Of a DNA stretch of 64,000 nucleotides, positions 1 to 13,581 are shown in pieces. Within the stretch, counting starts at the first letter, position 1. Every line of letters starts with the position of its first letter. Under the pieces are notes generated by a model, which saw only the letters and a program-made list of their open reading frames with translations, was not told where the DNA came from and made no database searches. A program made the position numbers and the translations under genes. The DNA is from MB1-2 sp046566065 (GTDB lineage Bacteria > Actinomycetota > CADDZG01 > WHSQ01): NCBI GenBank assembly GCA_046566065.1, contig JBKHXK010000008.1, forward strand, positions 1 through 64,000. The letters run 5' to 3'.

Positions 1-242
1 TCGCGGGGGCCGCGACGTGACGCGTCGTACCTCACTGGTTATCCCCAGGGGGCCGCGCGGCCGATCTCTGCTTCCACCTGCGCAGATGCCGGCTATCCCC
101 ATGACCAACAGGACCTACTACTACGTACTAGAGAACCCTCTATCTCTTACAAAACCTGAACCGTCGATAAGTCAGAGAGAAAGTTCTTGTCACAGCCCTT
201 TCGTAATCTTCCGACAAAGAAGATCCAGACAGGAGGCAACCC
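1..242. other. origin-proximal intergenic region upstream of dnaN with DnaA-box-like sites
   Basis: No gene is seen here. TTATCCCCA at 39-47 differs from the DnaA box TTATCCACA at one base, and CTATCCCCA at 93-101 differs at two. A lower-GC, T/A-richer patch follows at about 115-225. In actinobacteria oriC normally lies between dnaA and dnaN, so this is probably the dnaN-side edge of oriC, with dnaA outside the window. The repeat CTACTACTACGTACTAG at about 115-131 is also notable. Assignment as oriC is inference from position and two weak boxes; no full box cluster is visible. Confidence 0.45.
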
Positions 243-1376
243 ATGAAGTTCCGGTGCGAGCGTGACGATCTGCTCGGTGCGGTGCAGTTCGCCTCGAGAG
301 CGATCTCGAATCGAGCGACCCTTCCCGTTCTCTCCGGATTGCGCATGGAAGCGGCCGAGGGAGGCCAGGTCCGCGTGGCAGCTACGGACCTCGAGCTCAC
401 GATGGAGACCACGTTCAAGGCCGCGGTTGACGAGCCCGGAAAGGTGATCGTTCCAGGCCGCCTGTTCGGCGAGATGTCGCGTAACCTCGCCAGCGGTCAG
501 GTCTCGGTCGCGGGAACCGAGGGAGAGGTCGAGATCGGGTCGGGACGTGGTCGGTTCCGGGTGCGCTCGTTGACCCCGGACGACTATCCGGCCCTGCCGA
601 TCGAGGATCGGGACGACAGCGCCGGTATCCGCGTGACGCTGAACGGGGCCGCGCTATCGAGCGCTCTCTCACAGGTCGTCCGGGCGGCATCCGGTGATGA
701 GAGCCGTCAGATCCTCACGGGGGTGCTCTGGGAGCTGGAGGCGGGTGCGGTCACTCTGGCGGCAACAGACTCGTACCGGCTGGCGGTACGGAAGCTGGAG
801 GCCTCCGGGGGCCCGTCAGAGGAGCGCAAGGTGGTGTTGCCGGCCCGGACCCTGGGAGAGTTGGCGCGCGCTCTGCAAGGCACGTCGACAGAGGTGACCG
901 CTCTCGTGAAAGACAACCTGGTCGCGTTCTCGATCCCGTCTGCGGATCCCGAGACCGGCGGCGAGTGGGTGATCGGTTCCCGCTTCATCGAAGGCGAGTT
1001 CCCGAAGTACCGCCAGTTGATCCCAGAGGGATACCCCAACACGCTGGTGGTCGATCGCGAGGCGCTGCTCGAAGTGACCCGGCGCGTAGGTCTGCTGGCT
1101 CAGAACAACCTTCCCGTCAAACTCCAGCTCGCATCCGAGCTCGAGGTGTCGGCTCACACGCCGGACGTGGGTGAAGGACAGGAAGTGATCGACGCTTCCT
1201 ACGAAGGGGAATCGCTCGTGATCGCTTTCAACCCACAGTTCCTGTTGGATGGTGCGTCGGCGATGAACTCCGAGCGCATCGAGATGCAGGTCGGGGACGG
1301 GCTGAAGCCGGCGATCCTTAGAGGGGAGCAGGAGGACGACTTCACGTATCTCCTCATGCCGGTGCGGCTCTCGTAG
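243..1376 (+). CDS. dnaN: DNA polymerase III subunit beta (sliding clamp)
   Basis: This is the ring-shaped clamp that tethers the replicative polymerase to DNA. The 377-residue product has the usual length and three-domain clamp plan. It opens with MKFRCERDDLLGAVQFASRAI, contains LPVLSGLR, ATDLELT, DSYRLA and FPKYRQLIP, and ends in the family-typical TYLLMPVRLS. The ATG is preceded by a strong AGGAGG (231-236), which fixes the start. It heads the dnaN-recF-dciA-gyrB-gyrA cluster, 62 bases before recF. Nothing unusual was seen. Confidence 0.98.
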   Translation: MKFRCERDDLLGAVQFASRAISNRATLPVLSGLRMEAAEGGQVRVAATDLELTMETTFKAAVDEPGKVIVPGRLFGEMSRNLASGQVSVAGTEGEVEIGSGRGRFRVRSLTPDDYPALPIEDRDDSAGIRVTLNGAALSSALSQVVRAASGDESRQILTGVLWELEAGAVTLAATDSYRLAVRKLEASGGPSEERKVVLPARTLGELARALQGTSTEVTALVKDNLVAFSIPSADPETGGEWVIGSRFIEGEFPKYRQLIPEGYPNTLVVDREALLEVTRRVGLLAQNNLPVKLQLASELEVSAHTPDVGEGQEVIDASYEGESLVIAFNPQFLLDGASAMNSERIEMQVGDGLKPAILRGEQEDDFTYLLMPVRLS

Positions 1377-1438
1377 CGATGCTCTCAGCTCACGTTCGGA
1401 CCGATCGGGGGACCTCCGCGCGCAGGGAGACCTAGGCC

Positions 1439-2608
1439 GTGCGGGTGGACGAGATAGAGCTCGAAGACTTTCGGAATTACGAGCGTGAACGGGTGCGCTT
1501 AGCTCCCGGTCTGAACGTGATCATCGGGCGCAACGCTCAAGGGAAGACCAACCTGCTCGAGGCGATCCATTGCTTGAGTGGATTGGGATCACCTCGCGCG
1601 GACAACAGCGCACTGGTGCGCCAAGGGACCTCCGCAGCGATCGTCCACGCGGCCGTAACCAAGGGCGGCCGAAGCATCTCGATAGATCTCGAATTCAAAC
1701 CGGGCCGCGGGATGCGGGCATTGGTCAACAAGTCGGCGGTCCGTCGAGCGAGCTCCCTGACAGAGGTGCTCGTAACCGTCTTCTTCGGGCCAGACGAGCT
1801 GTCTCTGGTGAAGGGTTCCCCGGAGGGGCGCCGGCGCTTCCTCGACGAACTAGTCGTGAAGCTACGTCCGACCAGGGACGCATTGCGGCGCGAGCTCGAA
1901 CGTGTACTGCGTCAGCGCAACGCTCTGATCAAGACGTTGGGCCGCGGGACCCACCCGGCCGTCGCTCGAGAGTCACTCCAGGTGTGGGACGAGAAGCTCG
2001 CTAAGACCGGGGCGGCGCTCGCTGCGGCCCGCCTCGAAACGTTGCGAGATCTGAGGCCGCATGCGGCCAAACGCTACGGCGAGATCGCGGGCGAGGGCCG
2101 TATGGAGCTCACCTACACGAGCTCCTGGTTGCCGGCCGATGCAGCCGTCGCGCTGGTCGCGGGCGGGGAAGCGATCGAGGAAGAGGAACTGTCCCGATCG
2201 ATCTCGGCGAGGATCGATCAGCTGCGCGTAGCGGAACTCGAACGTGGGGCCACACTCGTCGGACCACAACGTGACGATGTGAGCGTGACCCTGGCTCGCA
2301 ACGGAGATGGAGCGGGTCCCGCCCTTGACGTGCGCAGCCACGCTTCTCAGGGAGATCAGCGGACGAGCGCTCTCGCCCTGAAGCTGGCCGAGCACGACCT
2401 CCTTTCGGAACGTCTGGAGGAGGAACCGATCCTGCTGTTGGATGACGTGTTCTCCGAGCTGGACCCTCACCGGAGGGCTTGGCTCACGGACGCGGTCCGA
2501 GACATCGGCCAGACGATCGTGACCTCGGCGGAGCCCTTGACCCTTGAGAGCCTGCGGCCCGAGCGTGTGATCGAGATCAGCGAGGGGGGCCTCGTTGGCC
2601 AGGGATGA
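1439..2608 (+). CDS. recF: DNA replication and repair protein RecF
   Basis: RecF is an SMC-like ATPase that helps load RecA at gaps. The 389-residue product starts at GTG with MRVDEIELEDFRNYERE. Walker A is GRNAQGKTNLLEAI near residue 32, the ABC-type signature region is near SHASQGDQRT around residue 303, and Walker B is LLLDDVFSELD near residue 338. A purine-rich AGGGAGA lies about 10 bases upstream. The 3' end overlaps dciA by 14 bases, so the two are probably co-translated. Length and gene order are typical of actinobacteria. Confidence 0.97.
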   Translation: MRVDEIELEDFRNYERERVRLAPGLNVIIGRNAQGKTNLLEAIHCLSGLGSPRADNSALVRQGTSAAIVHAAVTKGGRSISIDLEFKPGRGMRALVNKSAVRRASSLTEVLVTVFFGPDELSLVKGSPEGRRRFLDELVVKLRPTRDALRRELERVLRQRNALIKTLGRGTHPAVARESLQVWDEKLAKTGAALAAARLETLRDLRPHAAKRYGEIAGEGRMELTYTSSWLPADAAVALVAGGEAIEEEELSRSISARIDQLRVAELERGATLVGPQRDDVSVTLARNGDGAGPALDVRSHASQGDQRTSALALKLAEHDLLSERLEEEPILLLDDVFSELDPHRRAWLTDAVRDIGQTIVTSAEPLTLESLRPERVIEISEGGLVGQG

Positions 2609-3059
2609 TCGGCCGGCAGACCCGGCCCCCTTGGGCTCGCTGTTGTCCGGCGCGGCCGGGCGGTTCGGGCTCGACGATGCGGGTGCGGTGGGGACGGTGT
2701 GGCGCAAATGGCTCGACCTGGTCGGCCCGGATGTGGCCGCGCATTGCGAGCCGACGTCCCTGCGTGCGGGAGTGCTCCGGGTCAGGGCCGACTCGCCCGT
2801 CTGGGCGCACGAGGTGGGCTATCTGTCCGAGGAGATCAAGGGCCGGGTGAACCGTCTGCTGGGCAGAGACGCGGTGCGCGAGGTGCGCATATGGAGTGGT
2901 CCCTCTAAAACCGGGCAGCAACGGGACCGGAACCGGCCCGCCGGAGGTTCCGAAGCACCGGGAGCCGAGCCGCCCGAGCCTCTCCCCGACGACCCGCTGA
3001 CGGCCCTGGAGCGGGCCCGAGGAGCGTGGCTCTCGAAGCGTCGATCGGGGGGGCCCTGA
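2595..3059 (+). CDS. dciA: DciA-like protein (DUF721), replicative helicase partner
   Basis: This 154-residue DUF721 protein sits in the slot of mycobacterial Rv0004 (DciA), which assists the replicative helicase DnaB. A TTG start at 2595 gives MARDDRPADPAPLG and a 14-base overlap with recF. The conserved core lies around residues 35-95 (VWRKWLDLVGPDVAAHCEP, LRVRADSPVWAHEVGYL). The C-terminal 50 residues are charged, proline- and glycine-rich and probably disordered. Function comes from family knowledge and position, not from a catalytic motif. Confidence 0.88.
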   Translation: MARDDRPADPAPLGSLLSGAAGRFGLDDAGAVGTVWRKWLDLVGPDVAAHCEPTSLRAGVLRVRADSPVWAHEVGYLSEEIKGRVNRLLGRDAVREVRIWSGPSKTGQQRDRNRPAGGSEAPGAEPPEPLPDDPLTALERARGAWLSKRRSGGP

Positions 3060-3118
3060 AGGCGCCCGACAGGGCTCTCCGCGAGCCTCCGAAACCCCGG
3101 AAAAGCCCTGCTAGATGG

Positions 3119-3124
3119 TAATAT
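3119..3124 (+). promoter_or_regulatory. possible -10 element of a gyrB promoter
   Basis: TAATAT at 3119-3124 is an unusually AT-rich hexamer in GC-rich surroundings between dciA and gyrB. No convincing -35 is visible. It would give gyrB-gyrA its own promoter, separate from the dnaN operon. Confidence 0.35.
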
Positions 3125-3132
3125 TTGAGTCC

Positions 3133-3192
3133 ATGAACCCACCGTCTGAGGCCTCTTCGGGCGCGCCCATCGCAGCCCCGAGAACCCGCTGA
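3133..3192 (+). CDS. possible 19-codon leader peptide upstream of gyrB
   Basis: A short reading frame starts at ATG 3133, just after the TAATAT box, runs 19 codons (MNPPSEASSGAP...) and stops at TGA 3190-3192, 24 bases before the gyrB start. It has no clear ribosome binding site. It may be chance. It is listed because the gyrB start itself lacks normal Shine-Dalgarno spacing, so upstream translation could matter. Confidence 0.15.
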   Translation: MNPPSEASSGAPIAAPRTR

Positions 3193-3216
3193 AAGACCTG
3201 CACCACCAGCTAAGGA

Positions 3217-5178
<1,962 letters not shown>

Positions 5179-5184
5179 GTAGGT

Positions 5185-8955
<3,771 letters not shown>

Positions 8956-9043
8956 GAAGACCGGGCCGGCTCCAGGTCCCGGTGCCGGGCGGCAACGGTC
9001 CGTTTCACCCATACTGACCTAAGCGTCCAACACAGGAGAAGCG

Positions 9044-9670
9044 GTGTCGTCTAGGGAAAAGAGAAGCGGCCGCCTGACCGAGTCGGAGGCATCGTCTGCC
9101 TCTGGAGGACATCTCGCGCCCGACAGCCGCACCGGCCCGCTGTTCGACCCGCTCGACGCGCCCTTGCCATCGGAGTCGGATCGTCGCGAGCGCGAACCGG
9201 GCGTGCCCGGCAGTGGCGCCAGGCGGGCGGAGCGCACCGAGCAGATCGCCCGGTCTCCGAGGACGGGTGAGACCCGTACGGCGTCCGGTCCTCGACAAGG
9301 GGTGCGGAAGCGGACCGGTCTGCGACGGGTTCGGCGGACGATCCGCCACGTGGACCCGTTCTCGGTCCTGAAGCTGTCGGCGTTCTTCTACGCCATCTTC
9401 GTTCTGCTCTGGCTCGTCTTCGTCGCCCTGATCTACTCGATGTTGGAATCGATGGGTCTGTTCGGCATGCTCGAGGATCTGGGCCAGGGACTCGTCCTGT
9501 GGGACGAGGTCAACATCACTCTCGGCGTGGTGGAGAAGTGGGCGCTTCTGATCGGAGTGGTGATGGCCACCCTGGGCACCCTCGTCAACCTCTTGCTGGC
9601 TGTGCTCTACAACGTCGCGGCCGATCTGATGGGCGGCATCGAGATGACCTTCGTGGAGCGCGACAACTAG
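9044..9670 (+). CDS. DUF3566 membrane protein
   Basis: A DUF3566 protein of 208 residues sits downstream of gyrA, as in many actinobacteria (Rv0007-like position). Residues 1-100 are hydrophilic and probably disordered. Two membrane helices follow: about 105-133 (VLKLSAFFYAIFVLLWLVF) and about 163-190 (WALLIGVVMATLGTLVNLLL). GTG 9044 follows AGGAG by about 7 bases. Its role is not established; the position suggests a link to division or the cell envelope. It converges on the next gene with a 4-base gap. Confidence 0.85.
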   Translation: MSSREKRSGRLTESEASSASGGHLAPDSRTGPLFDPLDAPLPSESDRREREPGVPGSGARRAERTEQIARSPRTGETRTASGPRQGVRKRTGLRRVRRTIRHVDPFSVLKLSAFFYAIFVLLWLVFVALIYSMLESMGLFGMLEDLGQGLVLWDEVNITLGVVEKWALLIGVVMATLGTLVNLLLAVLYNVAADLMGGIEMTFVERDN

Positions 9671-9674
9671 AGCC

Positions 9675-10757
9675 TCAGAGGCTGTGCGGCTCCAGTTCTC
9701 CGAAACGGATCCCCCGGGCAGCGATGTCGGCGAGCAGCTCTTCCGCGTCCGAGAGCCGATCGATCGAGGTGACGCCTGATCCTCGACCGCGCACGAGCGA
9801 GGCAGCTCGGATCAAGGGGATAGAGGCGAGGTTGGCCAACCGGTCGACCACTGCGTAGGTGACGGTCCTGGTCCGCGAGCCCGTCGTCCCGCGCACGTCG
9901 ATACGGATCGCCGTCCAGGGGGTCGACCCCGGCGACATCGCGTGCAGCAACGGGCGCAGAGGCCGGGCTGCGGTGAGCAGGAAGCGGCGTCTACGTTCGG
10001 TGGATCCCAGTCCGGAAGCAGCCGCGGCCCGCACGGTGTCCATCACCGCCTTTTCGACCAGGCCCACCCTGAACCGGAAAGCTTGGAGCGCGGGGTAGGC
10101 AGAGCGGAGGGCGAGCTCCTCCGGGTGATCGACGCCGAAGGTCTCGACCCACCCGACCGGGTCTGGGAGATACACCGGATGGGGCGAGCGGGCCTCTCTG
10201 CTGTCCGCGAAGTCCCCCGCACCGAGCATCGCTAGGAAGTGCAGCTCGGTGGCGGGCCCCCCTGCATCTGCGGATGAGGCCCCTACGGATATCTCGACCT
10301 CCTGGACCTCATCCAGGCGACGCGCTGCGAGAGCTACCAGCAGGTTAGAGATCCCAGGCGCCATACCGGCACCGGACACGACCGTGACCTCGTTACGACG
10401 GGCTTCCTGGTCGAGCGCGGACATGAGCTCGGCCGCGATCGTGTCGTCGTTAAGAGAGACGTAGTCGACCCGGGCATCGATCGCGGCCTTCACGCAGCGT
10501 TCCTCGAGCAGATAGCCCGGCCCCGCTGCCGAGATGACGATGTCGTGCCCGGAGAAGTGAGCTGCCGGATCCTCGGCCAGGAGATCGAAGTCGTCCACGC
10601 GTACGTCGACGGACCCACTGAGGAGCCCGCCGAGGTTCTCGAGGGGGCCGCGTGCGCGGGCGGCGATCGTCAGTCGCTCTAGGCCGCCCTCCCGGATGAG
10701 CTCCGTGGCCGCCCGGCGTCCCATAGCCCCGGTCGCGCCGAGGAGGAGGACCTTCAT
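9675..10757 (-). CDS. saccharopine dehydrogenase-like NAD(P)-binding oxidoreductase
   Basis: A 360-residue product has an N-terminal Rossmann fold (MKVLLLGATGAMGRRAATELI, glycine motif GATGAMG) and a C-terminal domain resembling the saccharopine dehydrogenase/reductase family (SGAGMAPGISNLLVALAARRL). The substrate cannot be read from the sequence; members act on amino acids or lipids. I chose ATG 10757 over a GTG 78 bases further upstream because it begins exactly at the Rossmann strand and overlaps the stop of the small upstream gene as ATGA. It is therefore probably translationally coupled to that micro-protein. Confidence 0.8.
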   Translation of the reverse strand: MKVLLLGATGAMGRRAATELIREGGLERLTIAARARGPLENLGGLLSGSVDVRVDDFDLLAEDPAAHFSGHDIVISAAGPGYLLEERCVKAAIDARVDYVSLNDDTIAAELMSALDQEARRNEVTVVSGAGMAPGISNLLVALAARRLDEVQEVEISVGASSADAGGPATELHFLAMLGAGDFADSREARSPHPVYLPDPVGWVETFGVDHPEELALRSAYPALQAFRFRVGLVEKAVMDTVRAAAASGLGSTERRRRFLLTAARPLRPLLHAMSPGSTPWTAIRIDVRGTTGSRTRTVTYAVVDRLANLASIPLIRAASLVRGRGSGVTSIDRLSDAEELLADIAARGIRFGELEPHSL

Positions 10758-10894
10758 CGGTCCCGGCGGAGATCCAGCTCGCGCCAGTGCCCCTCTGCGG
10801 GCGGCTTCTTCGAGTGCGCCAGCAGCCGCAACCACCAGGTGACGACCGCAGCTACCGTCAGTCCCGCGACGCGCTTGATCCCTCTACCCGGCAT
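10754..10894 (-). CDS. 46-residue single-pass membrane micro-protein coupled to the oxidoreductase
   Basis: A short frame of 46 codons starts at ATG 10894 (MPGRGIKRVAGL), has one hydrophobic segment at residues 10-27 (AGLTVAAVVTWWLRLLA), and ends with a charged tail (HWRELDLRRDR). Its TGA overlaps the ATG of the downstream oxidoreductase by four bases. TATAGT at 10901-10906 lies 6 bases before the ATG, as expected of a leaderless transcript. Overlap and promoter placement make it likely to be real. Function unknown. Confidence 0.55.
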   Translation of the reverse strand: MPGRGIKRVAGLTVAAVVTWWLRLLAHSKKPPAEGHWRELDLRRDR

Positions 10895-10900
10895 CACCCC

Positions 10901-10906
10901 ACTATA
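10901..10906 (-). promoter_or_regulatory. -10 element for a leaderless transcript of the micro-protein gene
   Basis: On the minus strand the hexamer TATAGT ends 6 bases before ATG 10894, so transcription would start at or next to the start codon. This TANNNT-at-minus-7 layout is typical of actinobacterial leaderless genes. The -35 is weak (TGGTCG about 17 bases upstream). Confidence 0.5.
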
Positions 10907-10969
10907 GGAGCGAGCCGCCCGGCCGACCACGCCTCCTCCTAGGATGCGCGTTTACCGGGAGGAGGCCGA

Positions 10970-12079
10970 GTGACCCGCGACACCATGATCGCGCTGGACC
11001 ACGTGACCAAGACCTTCGCGTCTTCGGGAAGCCCCGCCGTCAGAGATCTCTCGATGGAGATCGAACGCGGGGAGACCGTCGTGCTTGTTGGGCCTTCCGG
11101 TTGTGGGAAGACGACCACGATGAAGATGATCAATCGTCTGATCGAGCCGACCTCCGGCACGATCACGGTGAACGGCGTCGATGTCATGAAGCAGGATCCC
11201 GTGAGCCTCCGCCGGGGGATCGGTTACGTGATCCAGAGCGTGGGGCTTCTGCCGCATCGCGATGTGGGCGACAACATCGCCACGGTGCCGGAACTGTTGG
11301 GCTGGGACGCAGCGAGGGTCAGGGCTCGGGTCAGCGAGTTGGCCGAGATGTTCGAGCTAGACGACGATCTTCTCACCCGCTATCCGGCCGAGCTGTCGGG
11401 GGGACAACGCCAGCGTGTCGGGGTTGCACGGGCCTTGGCGGTGGACCCCCCGGTGATGCTCATGGACGAGCCTTTCGGAGCGGTCGACCCGATAGTCCGC
11501 GAGCGGCTGCAGCTTCAGTTCCTCGATATCCAAGCGCGCCTTAAGAAGACGATCGTGTTCGTAACCCACGACATCGACGAGGCCATCAAGATGGCTGATC
11601 GGATCGCGATCTTCAACAAAGGAGGAGTGATCGAGCAGTTCGCTCCACCCGAGGAGATCCTCCGAGATCCGGCGAACGAGTTCGTCGAGCGATTCGTGGG
11701 AGCGGAGCGCGGGTTGAAAAGGCTGGGCCTGCTGTCGGTTGCCGACATCGAGATCGAACAAGGCCCGGTCGTCTCGCCTTCCGACCCGACCTCGAAAGCC
11801 ACCGAGGTGATCGAGCAGTGGGGCTTCGGTTGGTCCAGTGTGGTGGACGGCGACGAGCTACTCGGATGGATCGACGCTGAAGAGCTAGCCGGCCATGCAA
11901 CCGTTGCCGAAGTCACTCCACGTCCGTTCAGCGCTTATGTCACGCTCTCTAGCTCGCTGCGACAAGCGCTGGATTCGATCGTCACCTCTCGCACGCAGGT
12001 GGCGGTTGTCGCTCACCAGGACCAGCGCTACGCGGGGATCCTGACGCTGGAACGCATCTCGAAGGAGATCGTCTCGTGA
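10970..12079 (+). CDS. opuCA: quaternary-amine (glycine betaine/choline-type) ABC transporter ATP-binding protein
   Basis: This is the ATPase of an OpuC/ProU-type importer for compatible solutes. In 369 residues it has Walker A GPSGCGKTTTMKMINRL near residue 45, signature LSGGQRQRVGVARALA, Walker B VMLMDEPFGAVDP, and the H-loop in FVTHDIDEAI. The C-terminal ~100 residues form a degenerate CBS-like region, as in OpuCA. GTG 10970 follows GGAGGAGG with normal spacing; ATG 10985 is an alternative. The TGA overlaps the permease start (GTGA). OpuC, OsmV and EgtV proteins cannot be separated by sequence reading alone. Confidence 0.88.
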   Translation: MTRDTMIALDHVTKTFASSGSPAVRDLSMEIERGETVVLVGPSGCGKTTTMKMINRLIEPTSGTITVNGVDVMKQDPVSLRRGIGYVIQSVGLLPHRDVGDNIATVPELLGWDAARVRARVSELAEMFELDDDLLTRYPAELSGGQRQRVGVARALAVDPPVMLMDEPFGAVDPIVRERLQLQFLDIQARLKKTIVFVTHDIDEAIKMADRIAIFNKGGVIEQFAPPEEILRDPANEFVERFVGAERGLKRLGLLSVADIEIEQGPVVSPSDPTSKATEVIEQWGFGWSSVVDGDELLGWIDAEELAGHATVAEVTPRPFSAYVTLSSSLRQALDSIVTSRTQVAVVAHQDQRYAGILTLERISKEIVS

Positions 12080-12750
12080 TCCTGGCGCAGATCGAGGGGC
12101 GCCCGCTCTTCAGATGGTCCTGGGTCACGGACAACCTCGACGAGATCGTCGCCCGGGCGTCAGAGCATCTGCAGCTCACCGGGATAGCGATCGTGATCGG
12201 CTTCTTGATCTCGCTGCCCATAGGGATCTACGCGTTCCGCCACAGGTGGATCTATGGACCCGTCACGTGGGTGACCGGTGTGCTCTACACGATCCCCAGC
12301 CTCGCCCTGTTCGCGTTCCTCCTTCCTTACACGGGCTTGACCGTCCAGACCGCGGAGATCGGGCTCGTGAGCTACACGCTGTTGATCCTGATCAGGAACA
12401 TCGTGGCGGGACTGGACGGTGTCTCTGCCGATGTCGTGGAGGCGGCTCGCGGCATGGGCTATTCGAACAGGCAGCTGCTGTGGCGCGTTCAGGTTCCGCT
12501 GGCGCTTCCGGTGATCTTGGCTGGGATCAGGCTGGCTACGGTGACGACGATCGGCCTGGTCACCGTAGCTGCGCTGATAGGACGTGGCGGACTGGGGACC
12601 TTCATCCTCATGGGCTTGCGCACCGACTTCATCACCGCCACCCTCGTCGGCTCGCTGTTGTCGCTTGCCCTGGCAGTGGCGGTCGACGGGGCGCTGGTCG
12701 CGATCGAACGGAAGGCCGCTCCCTGGGCCAGCCGGAGCATGGCCGCCTGA
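12076..12750 (+). CDS. opuCB: quaternary-amine ABC transporter permease (first)
   Basis: A 224-residue inner-membrane permease with about six helices. It has the EAA-loop motif of binding-protein-dependent permeases (VVEAARGMGYSNRQLLWRVQVPLALPVILAGIR, residues about 120-155) that contacts the ATPase. Its GTG start overlaps the opuCA stop by four bases and its own TGA overlaps the next permease by one base, giving a tightly coupled operon. Substrate inferred from family: glycine betaine, carnitine, choline or a related compound. Confidence 0.87.
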   Translation: MILAQIEGRPLFRWSWVTDNLDEIVARASEHLQLTGIAIVIGFLISLPIGIYAFRHRWIYGPVTWVTGVLYTIPSLALFAFLLPYTGLTVQTAEIGLVSYTLLILIRNIVAGLDGVSADVVEAARGMGYSNRQLLWRVQVPLALPVILAGIRLATVTTIGLVTVAALIGRGGLGTFILMGLRTDFITATLVGSLLSLALAVAVDGALVAIERKAAPWASRSMAA

Positions 12751-13490
12751 TGGGGCTGCTCGGTGACGTGTGGACTTGGTTCGGTCGGCCTTCGACGTGG
12801 ACGGGATCCGGAGTGGACCCCGGGATCCTCGTGAGGGTCTACGAGCACATGTCGATGTCGCTGCAAGCGGTGCTGCTCGCAGCCGCTCTGGCTTTGCCCG
12901 TAGCCCTGTATATCGGTCACCGCAGGCGTTTCGAGTTCCTTGCGGTCTCGGTCGGGAACCTGGGCCGAGCCCTTCCCTCGTTCGGCATCCTGGGGATCGC
13001 CTTCTCCATCACGACCGCTCTGGATCTCCCCGGGGTGCTCGGGTTCTGGGCAACGTTCGTCGCCCTCGTGCTGCTGGCGATCCCGCCGATCCTTACCAAC
13101 ACCTACGTCGGGGTGAGGTCGGTTGACGCCGACGCCACCGAGGCCGCTCGCGGGATGGGGATGACCGAGGGAGAGATCCTGCGGAGGATCGAGATCCCCT
13201 TGGCGGCTCCGCTGATCCTCACGGGGGTAAGGCTCGCTGCGGTTCAAGTGGTTGCGACGGCGACCCTGGGCGCCTTGGCCGCGTGGGGAGGCCTCGGCCG
13301 CTACATAGTGGATGGGTTCCAGTCGGGGGATGACGTGGAGCTCCTGGGGGGCGCGATCGTGGTCGCCGTACTGGCGATCGCAACCGAGGTTCTCTTCACT
13401 CTCGTGGAACGGCTGGTGAAACCGAGGACCTTCTCGAAGAGGCCCTCCGCCGCAGCTCTCCAAGAGGCTCCGTTGGCGAACACCGGCTGA
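12750..13490 (+). CDS. opuCD: quaternary-amine ABC transporter permease (second)
   Basis: A 246-residue paralogue of the preceding permease. ATG 12750 (MGLLGDVWTWFG) overlaps the upstream stop as TGATG; longer in-frame readings upstream merely run through opuCB in another frame. The EAA loop is TEAARGMGMTEGEILRRIEIPLAAPLILTG. About six membrane helices are seen, and the C-terminal tail is hydrophilic. Two different permeases plus a separate binding protein match the four-component OpuC layout. Confidence 0.87.
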   Translation: MGLLGDVWTWFGRPSTWTGSGVDPGILVRVYEHMSMSLQAVLLAAALALPVALYIGHRRRFEFLAVSVGNLGRALPSFGILGIAFSITTALDLPGVLGFWATFVALVLLAIPPILTNTYVGVRSVDADATEAARGMGMTEGEILRRIEIPLAAPLILTGVRLAAVQVVATATLGALAAWGGLGRYIVDGFQSGDDVELLGGAIVVAVLAIATEVLFTLVERLVKPRTFSKRPSAAALQEAPLANTG

Positions 13491-13536
13491 ACCTGGTTCC
13501 CACCGTCCGGCGTCGGTTGTACGGTGCGTGACGTTT

Positions 13537-13559
13537 GGGAGTTGAGGCGTTCAACTCCC
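13537..13559 (+). promoter_or_regulatory. leader hairpin between opuCD and the binding-protein gene
   Basis: GGGAGTTGA (13537-13545) and TCAACTCCC (13551-13559) form a perfect 9-bp stem with a 5-base loop, 22 bases before the binding-protein start. No T-tract follows, so a simple terminator is unlikely. An operator, an mRNA-stabilising hairpin or an attenuator are all possible. Confidence 0.5.
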
Positions 13560-13581
13560 CGGTCAAGATCGGAGGCGACCC

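Noticed and set aside
110..135. CTACTACTACGTACTAG near the window start as a third BlaI-like operator
   Set aside because: The left half fits ACTAC, but the right half (TACTA) does not match GTAGT, and a trinucleotide-like repeat explains it equally well.
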